From assembly GCA_030407505.1 (NCBI GenBank), contig JASDDH010000003.1:124001-188000 (forward strand): a DNA stretch of 64,000 bases. Reading direction: 5' to 3'. Every line of letters begins with the position of its first letter. Position 1 is the first letter of the stretch. This DNA is from Planococcus sp. APC 4015. Its GTDB lineage: Bacteria > Actinomycetota > Actinomycetes > Actinomycetales > Microbacteriaceae. The notes beneath the pieces were generated by a model. That model was not told the DNA's origin. It did not search any database and saw only the letters and a list, made by a program, of their open reading frames with translations. Shown here one piece after another: positions 36,690-43,403 of the stretch. Position numbers and translations under genes: made by a program.

Positions 36690-36739
36690 TGCTGTGCTAC
36701 CGCAGGATCCACCTGCGACCGTTTCCGAAGGAGCCCCCC

Positions 36740-37570
36740 GTGATCCCCGACCTTCTGACCGCCGCGCAGTTCTCGACGGTCTACAACTCGCTGTCCCTGG
36801 TGATCGCCGCGCAGCTGTTCACGGCGATCTTCCTGCTCGTCTCCCTGCCGCGCGTGCTTCCCCGGTACCGACCCGCGCTCACCATCGCCCTGATCGTCTG
36901 CGGCATCGCGGCATACCACTACTTCCGCATCTTCGATTCGTTCAACGCCGCGTTCTCCACGGAATCGCTGGGCGGGGTGGGCGACTTCACCACGACGGCG
37001 GGCGCGGGGTTCAACGAGGGCTACCGGTACGTCGACTGGCTGCTGACGGTTCCTCTGCTGCTGGTCGAGCTGATCGCGGTGCTCGGTCTCGCCCGCGCCA
37101 TGCAGAACCGTCTGCTGTACCAGCTGGTGCCCGCTGCGATCGCCATGATCGTGCTCGGCTACCCGGGGGAGATCAGTGAAGATCTGACCGTGCGCACCGT
37201 CTTCGGCGTGCTCTCGACCATCCCGTTCCTGTTCATCCTGTGGGTGCTCTTCGTCCAGCTCAGCAAGTCGCTGGCCACACAGCCTGAAGCCGTGCGGGGC
37301 ACACTCAGCCGGCTCCGCTACCTGCTCGTCCTGAGCTGGGGCGTGTACCCGATCGCCTACCTGCTGCCCGCACTCGATCTCGGCGCGGACGGCTGGGTCT
37401 GGAAGCAGGTCGGCTACTCGATCGCCGACATCGTCGCGAAGGCCGTGTACGCGATCATCATCTTCCAGGTCGCCAAGACGAAGTCGTGGATCGAAGATCC
37501 GGCGTTCCAGGCGCAGGAGCGCTCGCACGGCGATGAGGTCGTCACCCAGGGCAAGCGCGGGTCGGCCTGA
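36740..37570 (+). CDS. Proton-pumping microbial rhodopsin (actinorhodopsin/xanthorhodopsin-like)
   Basis: 276 residues from GTG, with AAGGAG six bases upstream. Seven helices. Helix C is RYVDWLLTVPLLLVE: Arg97, counterion Asp99, Thr103 and carboxylate donor Glu110, the DTE set of outward proton pumps. His60 (AYHYFRIF) matches the proteorhodopsin His that tunes the counterion. Leu107 at the tuning position predicts green absorption. Asp230 and retinal Lys234 are in SIADIVAKAVY. Gly156 (VRTVFGVLST) replaces the Trp of bacteriorhodopsin, opening a window that in xanthorhodopsin takes a carotenoid antenna. No retinal-synthesis gene is adjacent; the MarR gene is divergent. Confidence 0.95.
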   Translation: MIPDLLTAAQFSTVYNSLSLVIAAQLFTAIFLLVSLPRVLPRYRPALTIALIVCGIAAYHYFRIFDSFNAAFSTESLGGVGDFTTTAGAGFNEGYRYVDWLLTVPLLLVELIAVLGLARAMQNRLLYQLVPAAIAMIVLGYPGEISEDLTVRTVFGVLSTIPFLFILWVLFVQLSKSLATQPEAVRGTLSRLRYLLVLSWGVYPIAYLLPALDLGADGWVWKQVGYSIADIVAKAVYAIIIFQVAKTKSWIEDPAFQAQERSHGDEVVTQGKRGSA

Positions 37571-37576
37571 CGTCAC

Positions 37577-37600
37577 CTGACGGCGGCGGTGCGCCGTCGG
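37577..37600 (+). terminator. Hairpin directly after the rhodopsin stop
   Basis: GACGGCG (37579-37585) and CGCCGTC (37592-37598) form a perfect 7-bp stem, extended by a G-U and a C-G pair. It starts about seven bases after the stop, without a T-run. It may end the message or be the first stem of the array that follows. Confidence 0.45.
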
Positions 37601-37608
37601 CGGGCCGG

Positions 37609-37861
37609 GAGTCCGGGGGAGTCAGCCCCAGCTGACTCCACCCGGAACTCGGCCCGAGAAGTTGCGACGACCCCCAACGTCGACGCCTCTTGTTGTGGAG
37701 TCCTCCCCAGGACTCCATTTCGCACCGGGACCCCAGATCCGCGGTGCACTTCCGAAGTCTCCCCAGACCTCTTCACCGGGGTCCCCAGAACCCCGATCAC
37801 CACGAGCGAGCGGCGGATCCCCCAGATCTCCAGCGCGTTCGTTCGTGCTTGATTACGAACG
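37609..37861 (+). repeat. Array of hairpins with CCCCA-containing loops (possible structured RNA)
   Basis: Within 250 bases and no gene, seven inverted repeats follow each other, all with C-rich loops on the plus strand. Stem positions: 37609-37650 (about 18 bp in two parts, loop CCCA), 37665-37682 (loop ACCCCCAA), 37696-37717 (9 bp, loop CCCC), 37722-37747 (loop CCCCAGA), 37757-37768 (loop CCCC), 37777-37795 (6 bp, loop CCCCAGA), 37816-37828 (weak, loop CCCCCAG). The hexamer CCCCAG occurs six times (37626, 37705, 37731, 37761, 37783, 37820). A last perfect 7-bp hairpin (CGTTCGT/ACGAACG, 37840-37861) could end it. It recalls the actinobacterial 6C RNA but has more stems. Function unknown. Confidence 0.55.
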
Positions 37862-37899
37862 TAGACCCTCCGACCGCCGCCTCGTGGCTGCTTGCGGTA

Positions 37900-37998
37900 G
37901 TCCTGAGGATGTCCTGAGGTACATGCGCCCGCATGCTTTCCAGGCGCGTCCGGGTCGACCTGATCGATGACGCCCGGTGAGATCCTGAGCGCTCAGGA
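37900..37998. promoter_or_regulatory. TCCTGAG operator-like elements before the SDR operon
   Basis: GTCCTGAGG at 37900-37908 and again at 37911-37919 (11-bp phase), then a perfect 16-bp palindrome TCCTGAGC-GCTCAGGA at 37983-37998. The same half-site thus occurs four times, 70-165 bases before the SDR gene. A regulator site is likely; the regulator is not known. Confidence 0.5.
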
Positions 37999-38066
37999 CG
38001 TAGCGGACGCCCGTGACAATTGCTAGCCGGTCGACGGGATCGCCCGATTCGGGGGAGAGTCCACTC

Positions 38067-39086
38067 ATGGAATCGCAGAGGACATCCCGCGGAGTTGCCG
38101 TCGTCACCGGTGGAAGCGCCGGGTTGGGCAGGGCCATCGTCCGTGAGCTGGCCTCACGGGGCTGGGATGTCGGTGTGCTCGCGCGAGGGCACGACGGCCT
38201 TGCCGCGACGACGGCCGAAGTGCAGTCGGTGGGGCAGCGAGCGATGTGGCTGTCGGTGGATGTCGCCGACGCCGACGCCGTGGACGTCGCCGCTGACACG
38301 GTCGAGGCAGAGCTCGGGCCGATCGATCTGTGGGTGAACAACGCGATGAGCGGCACGATCGCCGAGTTCCTCGACACCTTGTCGGCGGATTTCGACCGTG
38401 CCACCGCCGTCACCTACCTCGGTATCGTCAACGGCACCCGCGCCGCGCTGCGAAGGATGGTTCCGCGCAATCGCGGTCACGTGATCCAGATCGGATCGGC
38501 GCTGTCGCATCGCGGCATCCCGTTGCAAGCCGCCTATTGCGGGGCCAAGCACGCCGTTCACGGCTTCACGGATGCCGTCGTGTCCGAACTCACGCACAAC
38601 AGGAGTGCGGTGGCGGTGTCGCTGGTGGACATGCCCGCGCTGAACACGCCCCAGTTCACCTGGGTCAAGTCGAACTTCGCCGCGCATCCTCAGCCCGTCG
38701 CGCCGATCTTCCAGCCCGAGGTCGGCGCACGCGCGGTCGCCGATGTGGCAGACACCCCGCGTCGCCGCACCTGGGTGGGTGAGTCGACGGTGGGCACCAT
38801 TCTGGGTGCTCGGTTCGCCGGCCGCTTTCTGGACTGGTACCTGGCCCGGAACGCCTACGAGGGGCAGCTGGCCGCCGATCGGCAGGACGCCATGGAAGGG
38901 CCCAACCTCTATGAGCCGGTGGCCGGCGATCATGGTGCGCACGGCGTTTTCGGTGACATCGCCCGTGGGGGTAGCCTGCAGACCTGGGGGATCCGGCACA
39001 GACGAGCACTCACCACGGCGGGTGTCAGCGCAGCCCTCGCGGTGGTCGCCGGCGGGGTGAGCGCGGTCGGACGGATGCGGCGATGA
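38067..39086 (+). CDS. Short-chain dehydrogenase with C-terminal extension
   Basis: 339 residues from ATG 38067, with GGGGGAGAG about ten bases before it. Classical SDR: TGGSAGLG cofactor loop near residue 15, WVNNAMSG, catalytic Ser in IGSALSHR and the YCGAKH (YxxxK) pair. About 80 extra residues follow the SDR core, ending in a hydrophobic helix (AALAVVAGGVSAVG) that could touch the membrane. First gene of a three-gene operon with SRPBCC and FAD-oxidoreductase genes; the substrate is unknown, though a lipid or isoprenoid is possible. Confidence 0.85.
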   Translation: MESQRTSRGVAVVTGGSAGLGRAIVRELASRGWDVGVLARGHDGLAATTAEVQSVGQRAMWLSVDVADADAVDVAADTVEAELGPIDLWVNNAMSGTIAEFLDTLSADFDRATAVTYLGIVNGTRAALRRMVPRNRGHVIQIGSALSHRGIPLQAAYCGAKHAVHGFTDAVVSELTHNRSAVAVSLVDMPALNTPQFTWVKSNFAAHPQPVAPIFQPEVGARAVADVADTPRRRTWVGESTVGTILGARFAGRFLDWYLARNAYEGQLAADRQDAMEGPNLYEPVAGDHGAHGVFGDIARGGSLQTWGIRHRRALTTAGVSAALAVVAGGVSAVGRMRR

Positions 39087-39098
39087 GAGGACAGCACG

Positions 39099-39611
39099 AT
39101 GTCACGTAACGCGAGGGAATTCGCCTGCTCGCCCGAAGACGTCTTCCGCGTCCTGGCGGACGGATGGCTCTTCCCGGCGTGGGTGGTCGGGGCTTCCCGG
39201 ATGCGGGAGGTCGACGAGTCCTGGCCGAACGTCGGCGCGCGCCTGCACCACTCCTTCGGCGTCTGGCCTGTGCTCATCGATGACGAGACCGTCGTCGAAG
39301 CCTTCGAGCCTTCTCGACGGCTCGTGATGCGACCCAAGGGATGGCCGATCGGGGAAGCCCGCGTGACCATCGACGTCAAGCCGCGCGGGGCGGGCTGCGT
39401 CGTGAGGATCCAGGAGGAGGCCGTCGCCGGCCCGGGTCGCTGGGTGCCGCAGTTCCTGCTCGATCTCGGTCTGCACTGGCGCAACACCGAGACCCTCCAC
39501 CGCCTCGCATACCTCGCCGAGGGACTCGCCCTAACGCCGGCCGCTCCGACCACGGCGCAGGACGAAGGCGTGGGTTCGGACGATCCCGCCCCCGAACAGG
39601 CCGGCCCGTGA
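39099..39611 (+). CDS. SRPBCC (START-like) hydrophobic-ligand protein
   Basis: 170 residues. The N-terminal AREFACSPEDVFRVLADGWLFPAWVVG pattern and alternating strands with a long C-terminal helix (LLDLGLHWRNTETLHRLAYLAEGL) mark the SRPBCC/polyketide-cyclase-like helix-grip fold. Such proteins bind hydrophobic ligands in a deep cavity. The tail of about 25 residues is acidic and disordered. GTGA overlap with the following FAD oxidoreductase gene; 12 bases after the SDR stop. Confidence 0.82.
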   Translation: MSRNAREFACSPEDVFRVLADGWLFPAWVVGASRMREVDESWPNVGARLHHSFGVWPVLIDDETVVEAFEPSRRLVMRPKGWPIGEARVTIDVKPRGAGCVVRIQEEAVAGPGRWVPQFLLDLGLHWRNTETLHRLAYLAEGLALTPAAPTTAQDEGVGSDDPAPEQAGP

Positions 39612-41083
39612 AGGACCGCAGCTCCCGACGCAAGCCGGTGGTCGATGCGGTGATCGTCGGTTCCGGCCCCAACGGGCTCGCCGCGGCCGTCACCCTCGCC
39701 CGCGCCGGTCTCGCGGTGCGGGTGTACGAGCGCGACGGCGCGCTCGGCGGCGGCGCGGCGACGAGAGAGATCACCCTGCCCGGCTTCCGGAACGACGTGT
39801 GCTCGGCCGTTCACCCGATGGCGTTCGTGTCGCGGTTCTTCCGCGAGTTCGGTCTGCGCCACCGCGTGGACTTCGTCACGCCGGACGTGTCGTTCGCCCA
39901 CCCGCTGGACGGCGGACGTGCGGCGATCGCGTTCCGCGACCTCGCCCGCACCCGAGACGGCATGGGGCGCGACGGGGCGGCGTACGAAAGACTCATGCGA
40001 CCGCTCGTGGATCGTGTCGACGGGATCGCGGATCTCACGGGATCTTCGCTGCTCCGGATGCCGCGCGACCCGCTCGCCGCGCTGGTGTTCGGCCTGCGCG
40101 CGCTGGAGCAGGGGACCGTCGACTGGAACACCCGGTTCGCAGAGGACCTGGCCCCGGCCCTGCTGACCGGCGCGGCGGCGCACTCGATCCTGTCGCAGCC
40201 GAGCATCGCCGCGGCCGGCGCCGGACTCATGCTCCAGACGCTCGCCCACGCGCAGGGCTGGCCGATCCCGATCGGCGGCACGCAGTCGATCGTGGATGCC
40301 ATGGTCAACGACGTCCGCGCCCACGGAGGCGAGTTCGTCACCGATCACGAGGTGTCCTCGCTCGCGGAGCTCCCGGCATCCCGGGCGGTTCTGCTGGACG
40401 TCACCCCGCGCGCCTTCATCAGGCTTGCCGGAGAATCCATGCCGTCCGGCTACCGGTCGGCGCTGCAGAGGTTCCGGTACGGCGGCGGCGTGGCGAAGGT
40501 CGACTTCGCCCTCAGCGAGCCGGTGCCGTGGGCGGATCCCGACGTCCGCGCCGCCGGCACGGTGCACGTCGGCGGCTCACGAGCCGAGATCGCCGCCGCC
40601 GAGAACGCCGTCAACAACGGCGCGATCCCCGATCGGCCCTACGTGCTGGTCGCGCAGCCGTCGACGTTCGACTCGACGCGGGCGCCCGCAGGTCAGCACA
40701 CGCTGTGGGCCTACACGCACGTGCCGGCGGGGAGCACAGCGGACCGGACCGAGGCGGTGATCAGTCAGATCGAGCGGTTCGCGCCGGGATTCCGCGACAC
40801 CATCCTCGCGACTGCGCACCGGAACGCCGTCGACCTCGAACGCCACAACCCGAACTACGTCGGCGGAGACATCGCCGCCGGCGCACCCTCGCTCCGCCAG
40901 CTGATCGCACGACCCGTTCTGCGGACCGATCCGTGGCGCTCGCCGATCCCGGGGGTCTACCTCGCGTCGTCGTCGGCGTCGCCGGGTCCCGGAGTCCACG
41001 GCCTCGTCGGCTGGCACGCCGCCCTGAGCGCGCTCCGGCACGAGTTCGGCACGCGCGCACTTCCCGACCTCTCGCCGCGCTGA
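39608..41083 (+). CDS. FAD-dependent oxidoreductase, phytoene-desaturase-like
   Basis: 491 residues from GTG 39608, which overlaps the SRPBCC stop. The ADP-binding motif is VIVGSGPNGLAAAVTLARAG, followed by YERDGALGGGAATREI as in CrtI-type amino-oxidases. The C-terminal FAD motif is PGVYLASSSASPGPGVHGLVGWHAA. This belongs to the NAD(P)/FAD oxidoreductases related to phytoene desaturase; most actinobacterial members of this subgroup have unknown substrates and are not carotenoid enzymes. The operon with SDR and SRPBCC genes suggests sequential oxidation of a hydrophobic compound carried by the SRPBCC protein (inference). Confidence 0.86.
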   Translation: MKDRSSRRKPVVDAVIVGSGPNGLAAAVTLARAGLAVRVYERDGALGGGAATREITLPGFRNDVCSAVHPMAFVSRFFREFGLRHRVDFVTPDVSFAHPLDGGRAAIAFRDLARTRDGMGRDGAAYERLMRPLVDRVDGIADLTGSSLLRMPRDPLAALVFGLRALEQGTVDWNTRFAEDLAPALLTGAAAHSILSQPSIAAAGAGLMLQTLAHAQGWPIPIGGTQSIVDAMVNDVRAHGGEFVTDHEVSSLAELPASRAVLLDVTPRAFIRLAGESMPSGYRSALQRFRYGGGVAKVDFALSEPVPWADPDVRAAGTVHVGGSRAEIAAAENAVNNGAIPDRPYVLVAQPSTFDSTRAPAGQHTLWAYTHVPAGSTADRTEAVISQIERFAPGFRDTILATAHRNAVDLERHNPNYVGGDIAAGAPSLRQLIARPVLRTDPWRSPIPGVYLASSSASPGPGVHGLVGWHAALSALRHEFGTRALPDLSPR

Positions 41084-41150
41084 CCCGCCGAAGTCAGCAG
41101 TACCCCGCTCCCTGCGACCTCAGTCCGCACTGCCGTGCGCAGCGCCCCCA

Positions 41151-41174
41151 CTCTCCGGAGACGCACCCGGAGAG
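41151..41174 (+). terminator. Hairpin after the FAD oxidoreductase gene
   Basis: CTCTCCGG (41151-41158) and CCGGAGAG (41167-41174), 8-nt loop, 70 bases after the stop. No T-run. Candidate terminator in the 256-base region before the next gene. Confidence 0.4.
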
Positions 41175-41339
41175 CTCGATGGCGGTTTGTCGATCTCCGG
41201 GGACGCAGGCGGATCGATTCCGAAGATCCCCTGGAAATCGCTGAACCGGGGTAGCGGCGTGCACGGACGCGGGAGAGGCTGGGAGGCCAGGAGACCCGAT
41301 CTTCGTCGAAAAGCGACCCGAGGCCGGAGCGGAGCCACC

Positions 41340-41615
41340 ATGAAGGTGCACACAGTCCACGTCGACGGCCAGGAGTTCGCGCTCGACCCGGATCAAGACA
41401 TCGACGCACTGCAACGCGAGATCCTCGAGGCGGCGCAGGCGGGCGCCGGGTTCGTGAAGTTCGACACGATCGGGCGGGCGACGGTCAGCGTCTTGATCAC
41501 CTCCCGGGTGGGAGTCCGCTTCGAGGTGATCGAGCGCGATTCCGACCTCGTCGCCGAGTGGGAGGCGAATCCGCCGGGCATCGACAAGGATCCGTCTCTC
41601 GACGACATCCTCTGA
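41340..41615 (+). CDS. Small conserved-looking hypothetical protein
   Basis: 91 residues; GGAG is five bases before the ATG. The sequence begins KVHTVHVDGQEFALDPDQDI and continues with alternating strands and one helix (DALQREILEAAQAG), giving a compact acidic alpha/beta protein without cysteines. I do not recognise a named family. The beta-strand style (VKFDTIGRATVSVLITSR) is reminiscent of small ubiquitin-like or regulatory domains, but that is only a shape impression. Convergent with the small gene at 41634. Confidence 0.65.
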   Translation: MKVHTVHVDGQEFALDPDQDIDALQREILEAAQAGAGFVKFDTIGRATVSVLITSRVGVRFEVIERDSDLVAEWEANPPGIDKDPSLDDIL

Positions 41616-41633
41616 CCCGCGCCTGAGTGACCG

Positions 41634-41798
41634 CTATCGGTGCGGCCCGGGCTTCCGAGCCGGGCTCACGTAGGAGTCGGCGCTGTCGTCCAGCTCTCCG
41701 TCCGTGTCGACGAAGGGCTGGCGCTCGACCGCCTCGCGCGCCTTCGACATCTTGTCGCCATCGGGCTGATCGGAACTGTTCGCGTCTGCACGGGACAT
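41634..41798 (-). CDS. 54-residue acidic hypothetical protein
   Basis: ATG at 41798 with AGGGG about eight bases upstream; TAG at 41634-41636. The product (MSRADANSSDQPDGDKMSKA... to ...SPARKPGPHR) is hydrophilic, has no Cys or membrane segment, and looks disordered. It ends with a basic proline-rich tail. It is short and has no domain, so it is supported only by the SD and codon pattern. It lies downstream of the manganese catalase on the same strand and may share its message. Confidence 0.5.
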   Translation of the reverse strand: MSRADANSSDQPDGDKMSKAREAVERQPFVDTDGELDDSADSYVSPARKPGPHR

Positions 41799-41947
41799 TG
41801 CGGATCCCCTCTCGTCTCAGACGATCATGCGTCCGCTGGTCCCCATACGGAAGAGATCGACGAGATCCAGGTGAGGTCGGCGACCGCGTCTGCAGGAGGC
41901 GCGCGACGCGGTCCCCGGCGCAGAAGAGGCGCCGGGGACGACGTCGG

Positions 41948-42898
41948 TCAGGACATACGGCCGAAGGTGGCGTCGATGTCGGCCATCTCCATCGCGGCCG
42001 TGGCCTCGATCAGGGCGCGCAGCTCGCTGTCGGCTCCGGGAGAGAATTCCTCCAGTCGCTCCGGCGAGATGGTCATCGGCGCACCGATCGGTGCCTGCTC
42101 GCCGGCATCCAGTTCGGTGCCGTCGTTCGACGGCGAAGCCCCCTGGAAGATCTTGCCCGCCTCGGACTGCGCGGTGAGATCGAACGAGTAGTTCTTGCTC
42201 TGCAGACCGAGGTCGAGCAGCTTCTTGACCTCGGGGAACTGCTCGGCGTTCGTCTTGGGGATCGGCAGCGACGTGCGCCAGTTCACGCCCAGCGTCTCGA
42301 GGGCCTTCGCGTAGGCGTTCTCGTGTGCCTGGTCGCGCACGATCAGATACGAGATCGTCGATCGGGCCATCTTGTTCGCCGTCATCTCGTACAGGCGGCA
42401 CTTCTGCAGGCGCCCGGTGGATTCGAGCATCAGGTTGTACAGCAGGTCCAGCACGAGGTTGCCGGAGTTGTAGACGTAGCTGCCGCTCCACGGGTTGCCC
42501 ACGGCATCCACGGGAAGAGCGCCCTGTGCGCCGACGAGATAGTGGTGGATGTTGCCGGTGTCCAGCGCGATGTTCAGCGGTGTCGCTCCGCCGGCCCCCG
42601 GCTGATCGACCGGGTCGGTCGGCTTGCCGCTGTAGCGCGGGGAACCGTCCAGCAGTCGCGAGATCGTCGTGCCGATGAGCTCGACGTGGCTGATCTCCTC
42701 GGTGCCGATGCCCTGGATGAGGTCCTTGTACGGCTTTCCGTCGGGTCCGCGGAAGTTGATGCTCTGGAAGAGGTACTGCATCATCGTCCGCATCTCGCCG
42801 AACTGCCCTCCCAGTCCTTCCTGGAGGGCGTTGGCCGCGGCCGGATCCGGCTCGTCCTGGGCGATCTCGTGGATGAACTCCTGCAGGTGGAAATACAT
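41948..42898 (-). CDS. Manganese catalase
   Basis: 316 residues from ATG 42898 (GGAGG seven bases upstream); the frame is open a further 44 codons upstream, but the conserved N-terminus MYFHLQEFIHEI starts here. Di-manganese ligands fit the Lactobacillus enzyme: Glu35 (GEM), Glu68 and His71 (EISH), Glu159 (LMLESTG), His192 (DQAHENAY). The 33-residue spacing of the last pair is preserved. It converts hydrogen peroxide to water and oxygen in the cytoplasm without heme. A proline- and acid-rich tail of about 60 residues follows the four-helix core. Confidence 0.95.
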   Translation of the reverse strand: MYFHLQEFIHEIAQDEPDPAAANALQEGLGGQFGEMRTMMQYLFQSINFRGPDGKPYKDLIQGIGTEEISHVELIGTTISRLLDGSPRYSGKPTDPVDQPGAGGATPLNIALDTGNIHHYLVGAQGALPVDAVGNPWSGSYVYNSGNLVLDLLYNLMLESTGRLQKCRLYEMTANKMARSTISYLIVRDQAHENAYAKALETLGVNWRTSLPIPKTNAEQFPEVKKLLDLGLQSKNYSFDLTAQSEAGKIFQGASPSNDGTELDAGEQAPIGAPMTISPERLEEFSPGADSELRALIEATAAMEMADIDATFGRMS

Positions 42899-42911
42899 GT
42901 CGTGCCTCCGA

Positions 42912-42948
42912 TGGGGGTGTGTTCCCCCACAGTCCGCGCATTGCAATG
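42912..42948 (-). promoter_or_regulatory. Leader elements of the manganese catalase gene
   Basis: Read on the minus strand, a perfect 10-bp palindrome CATTGCAATG (42939-42948) is followed by a 6-bp hairpin TGGGGG-AACACA-CCCCCA (42929-42912), then the SD. The palindrome may be an operator of a peroxide or metal regulator; the hairpin is in the untranslated leader. Confidence 0.4.
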
Positions 42949-43094
42949 GACCGCCCACACCCTCGACTCCGGGGGGTGGACGGCGTATCATCGCGCGCCG
43001 CGAGGTCGGGTAGCCACCCGGGGACTCCACGTCAACCCCCGCGCATCCTCAGCTAGTTCGTTGGATCCTGATCACAGCGCAGTGAGGGGCAGCC

Positions 43095-43403
43095 ATGACG
43101 ACCGACGCGATACGGCCCGCGGGACGTGATGTGCTGCGTCCGCGCTTCGGTGACTCCGACACCTTCAGGCAACTGCCCACGCGCCGTGCGGTCGCAGAAC
43201 CGGCCCCATCGGTGTCGCCCCGGTGGACTCTGATCGACCTCGACCGGTACGAAGTCCACCATCGGGGTGCGACCCTCGGCTTCATCGATGTGGTGGGTGC
43301 CGTCTTCGTCGTGCTCGCAGGACCGCATCACGCCATCGCCGTCGAGGTCGCGCAGACCCTCGTCTTCGATGACGCCCTGCGCCGCCTGCAGGAGAGTGCG
43401 TGA
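43095..43403 (+). CDS. Small hypothetical protein coupled to the GH15 gene
   Basis: 102 residues; GAGGGG is before the ATG. The first 40 residues are basic and look disordered. The rest (RWTLIDLDRYEVHHRGATLGFIDVVGAVFVVLAG) has strands and one hydrophobic stretch, perhaps a buried core rather than a membrane helix. No recognised family. The stop overlaps the GH15 start (GTGA at 43400-43403), which argues that it is real and works with, or is expressed together with, the glucosidase. Divergent from the manganese catalase across about 196 bases. Confidence 0.65.
   Translation: MTTDAIRPAGRDVLRPRFGDSDTFRQLPTRRAVAEPAPSVSPRWTLIDLDRYEVHHRGATLGFIDVVGAVFVVLAGPHHAIAVEVAQTLVFDDALRRLQESA

Noticed and set aside
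37589..37970. Short plus-strand frames in the rhodopsin-SDR gap
   Set aside because: Frames change without stops because of composition; the region is better explained by the hairpin array.
39608..41083. Calling the FAD oxidoreductase a carotenoid desaturase linked to the rhodopsin
   Set aside because: The CrtI-like fold is shared by many enzymes, there are no crtB/crtE genes nearby, and the SDR/SRPBCC operon suggests another substrate.
41640..41680. GC-rich inverted repeat GCCCGG...CCGGGC
   Set aside because: It lies inside the 3' end of the 54-residue ORF, so it is not taken as an independent terminator.
42899..43030. 44-codon N-terminal extension of manganese catalase
   Set aside because: The conserved start MYFHLQ has its own GGAGG, and the extension covers the leader palindrome and hairpin.
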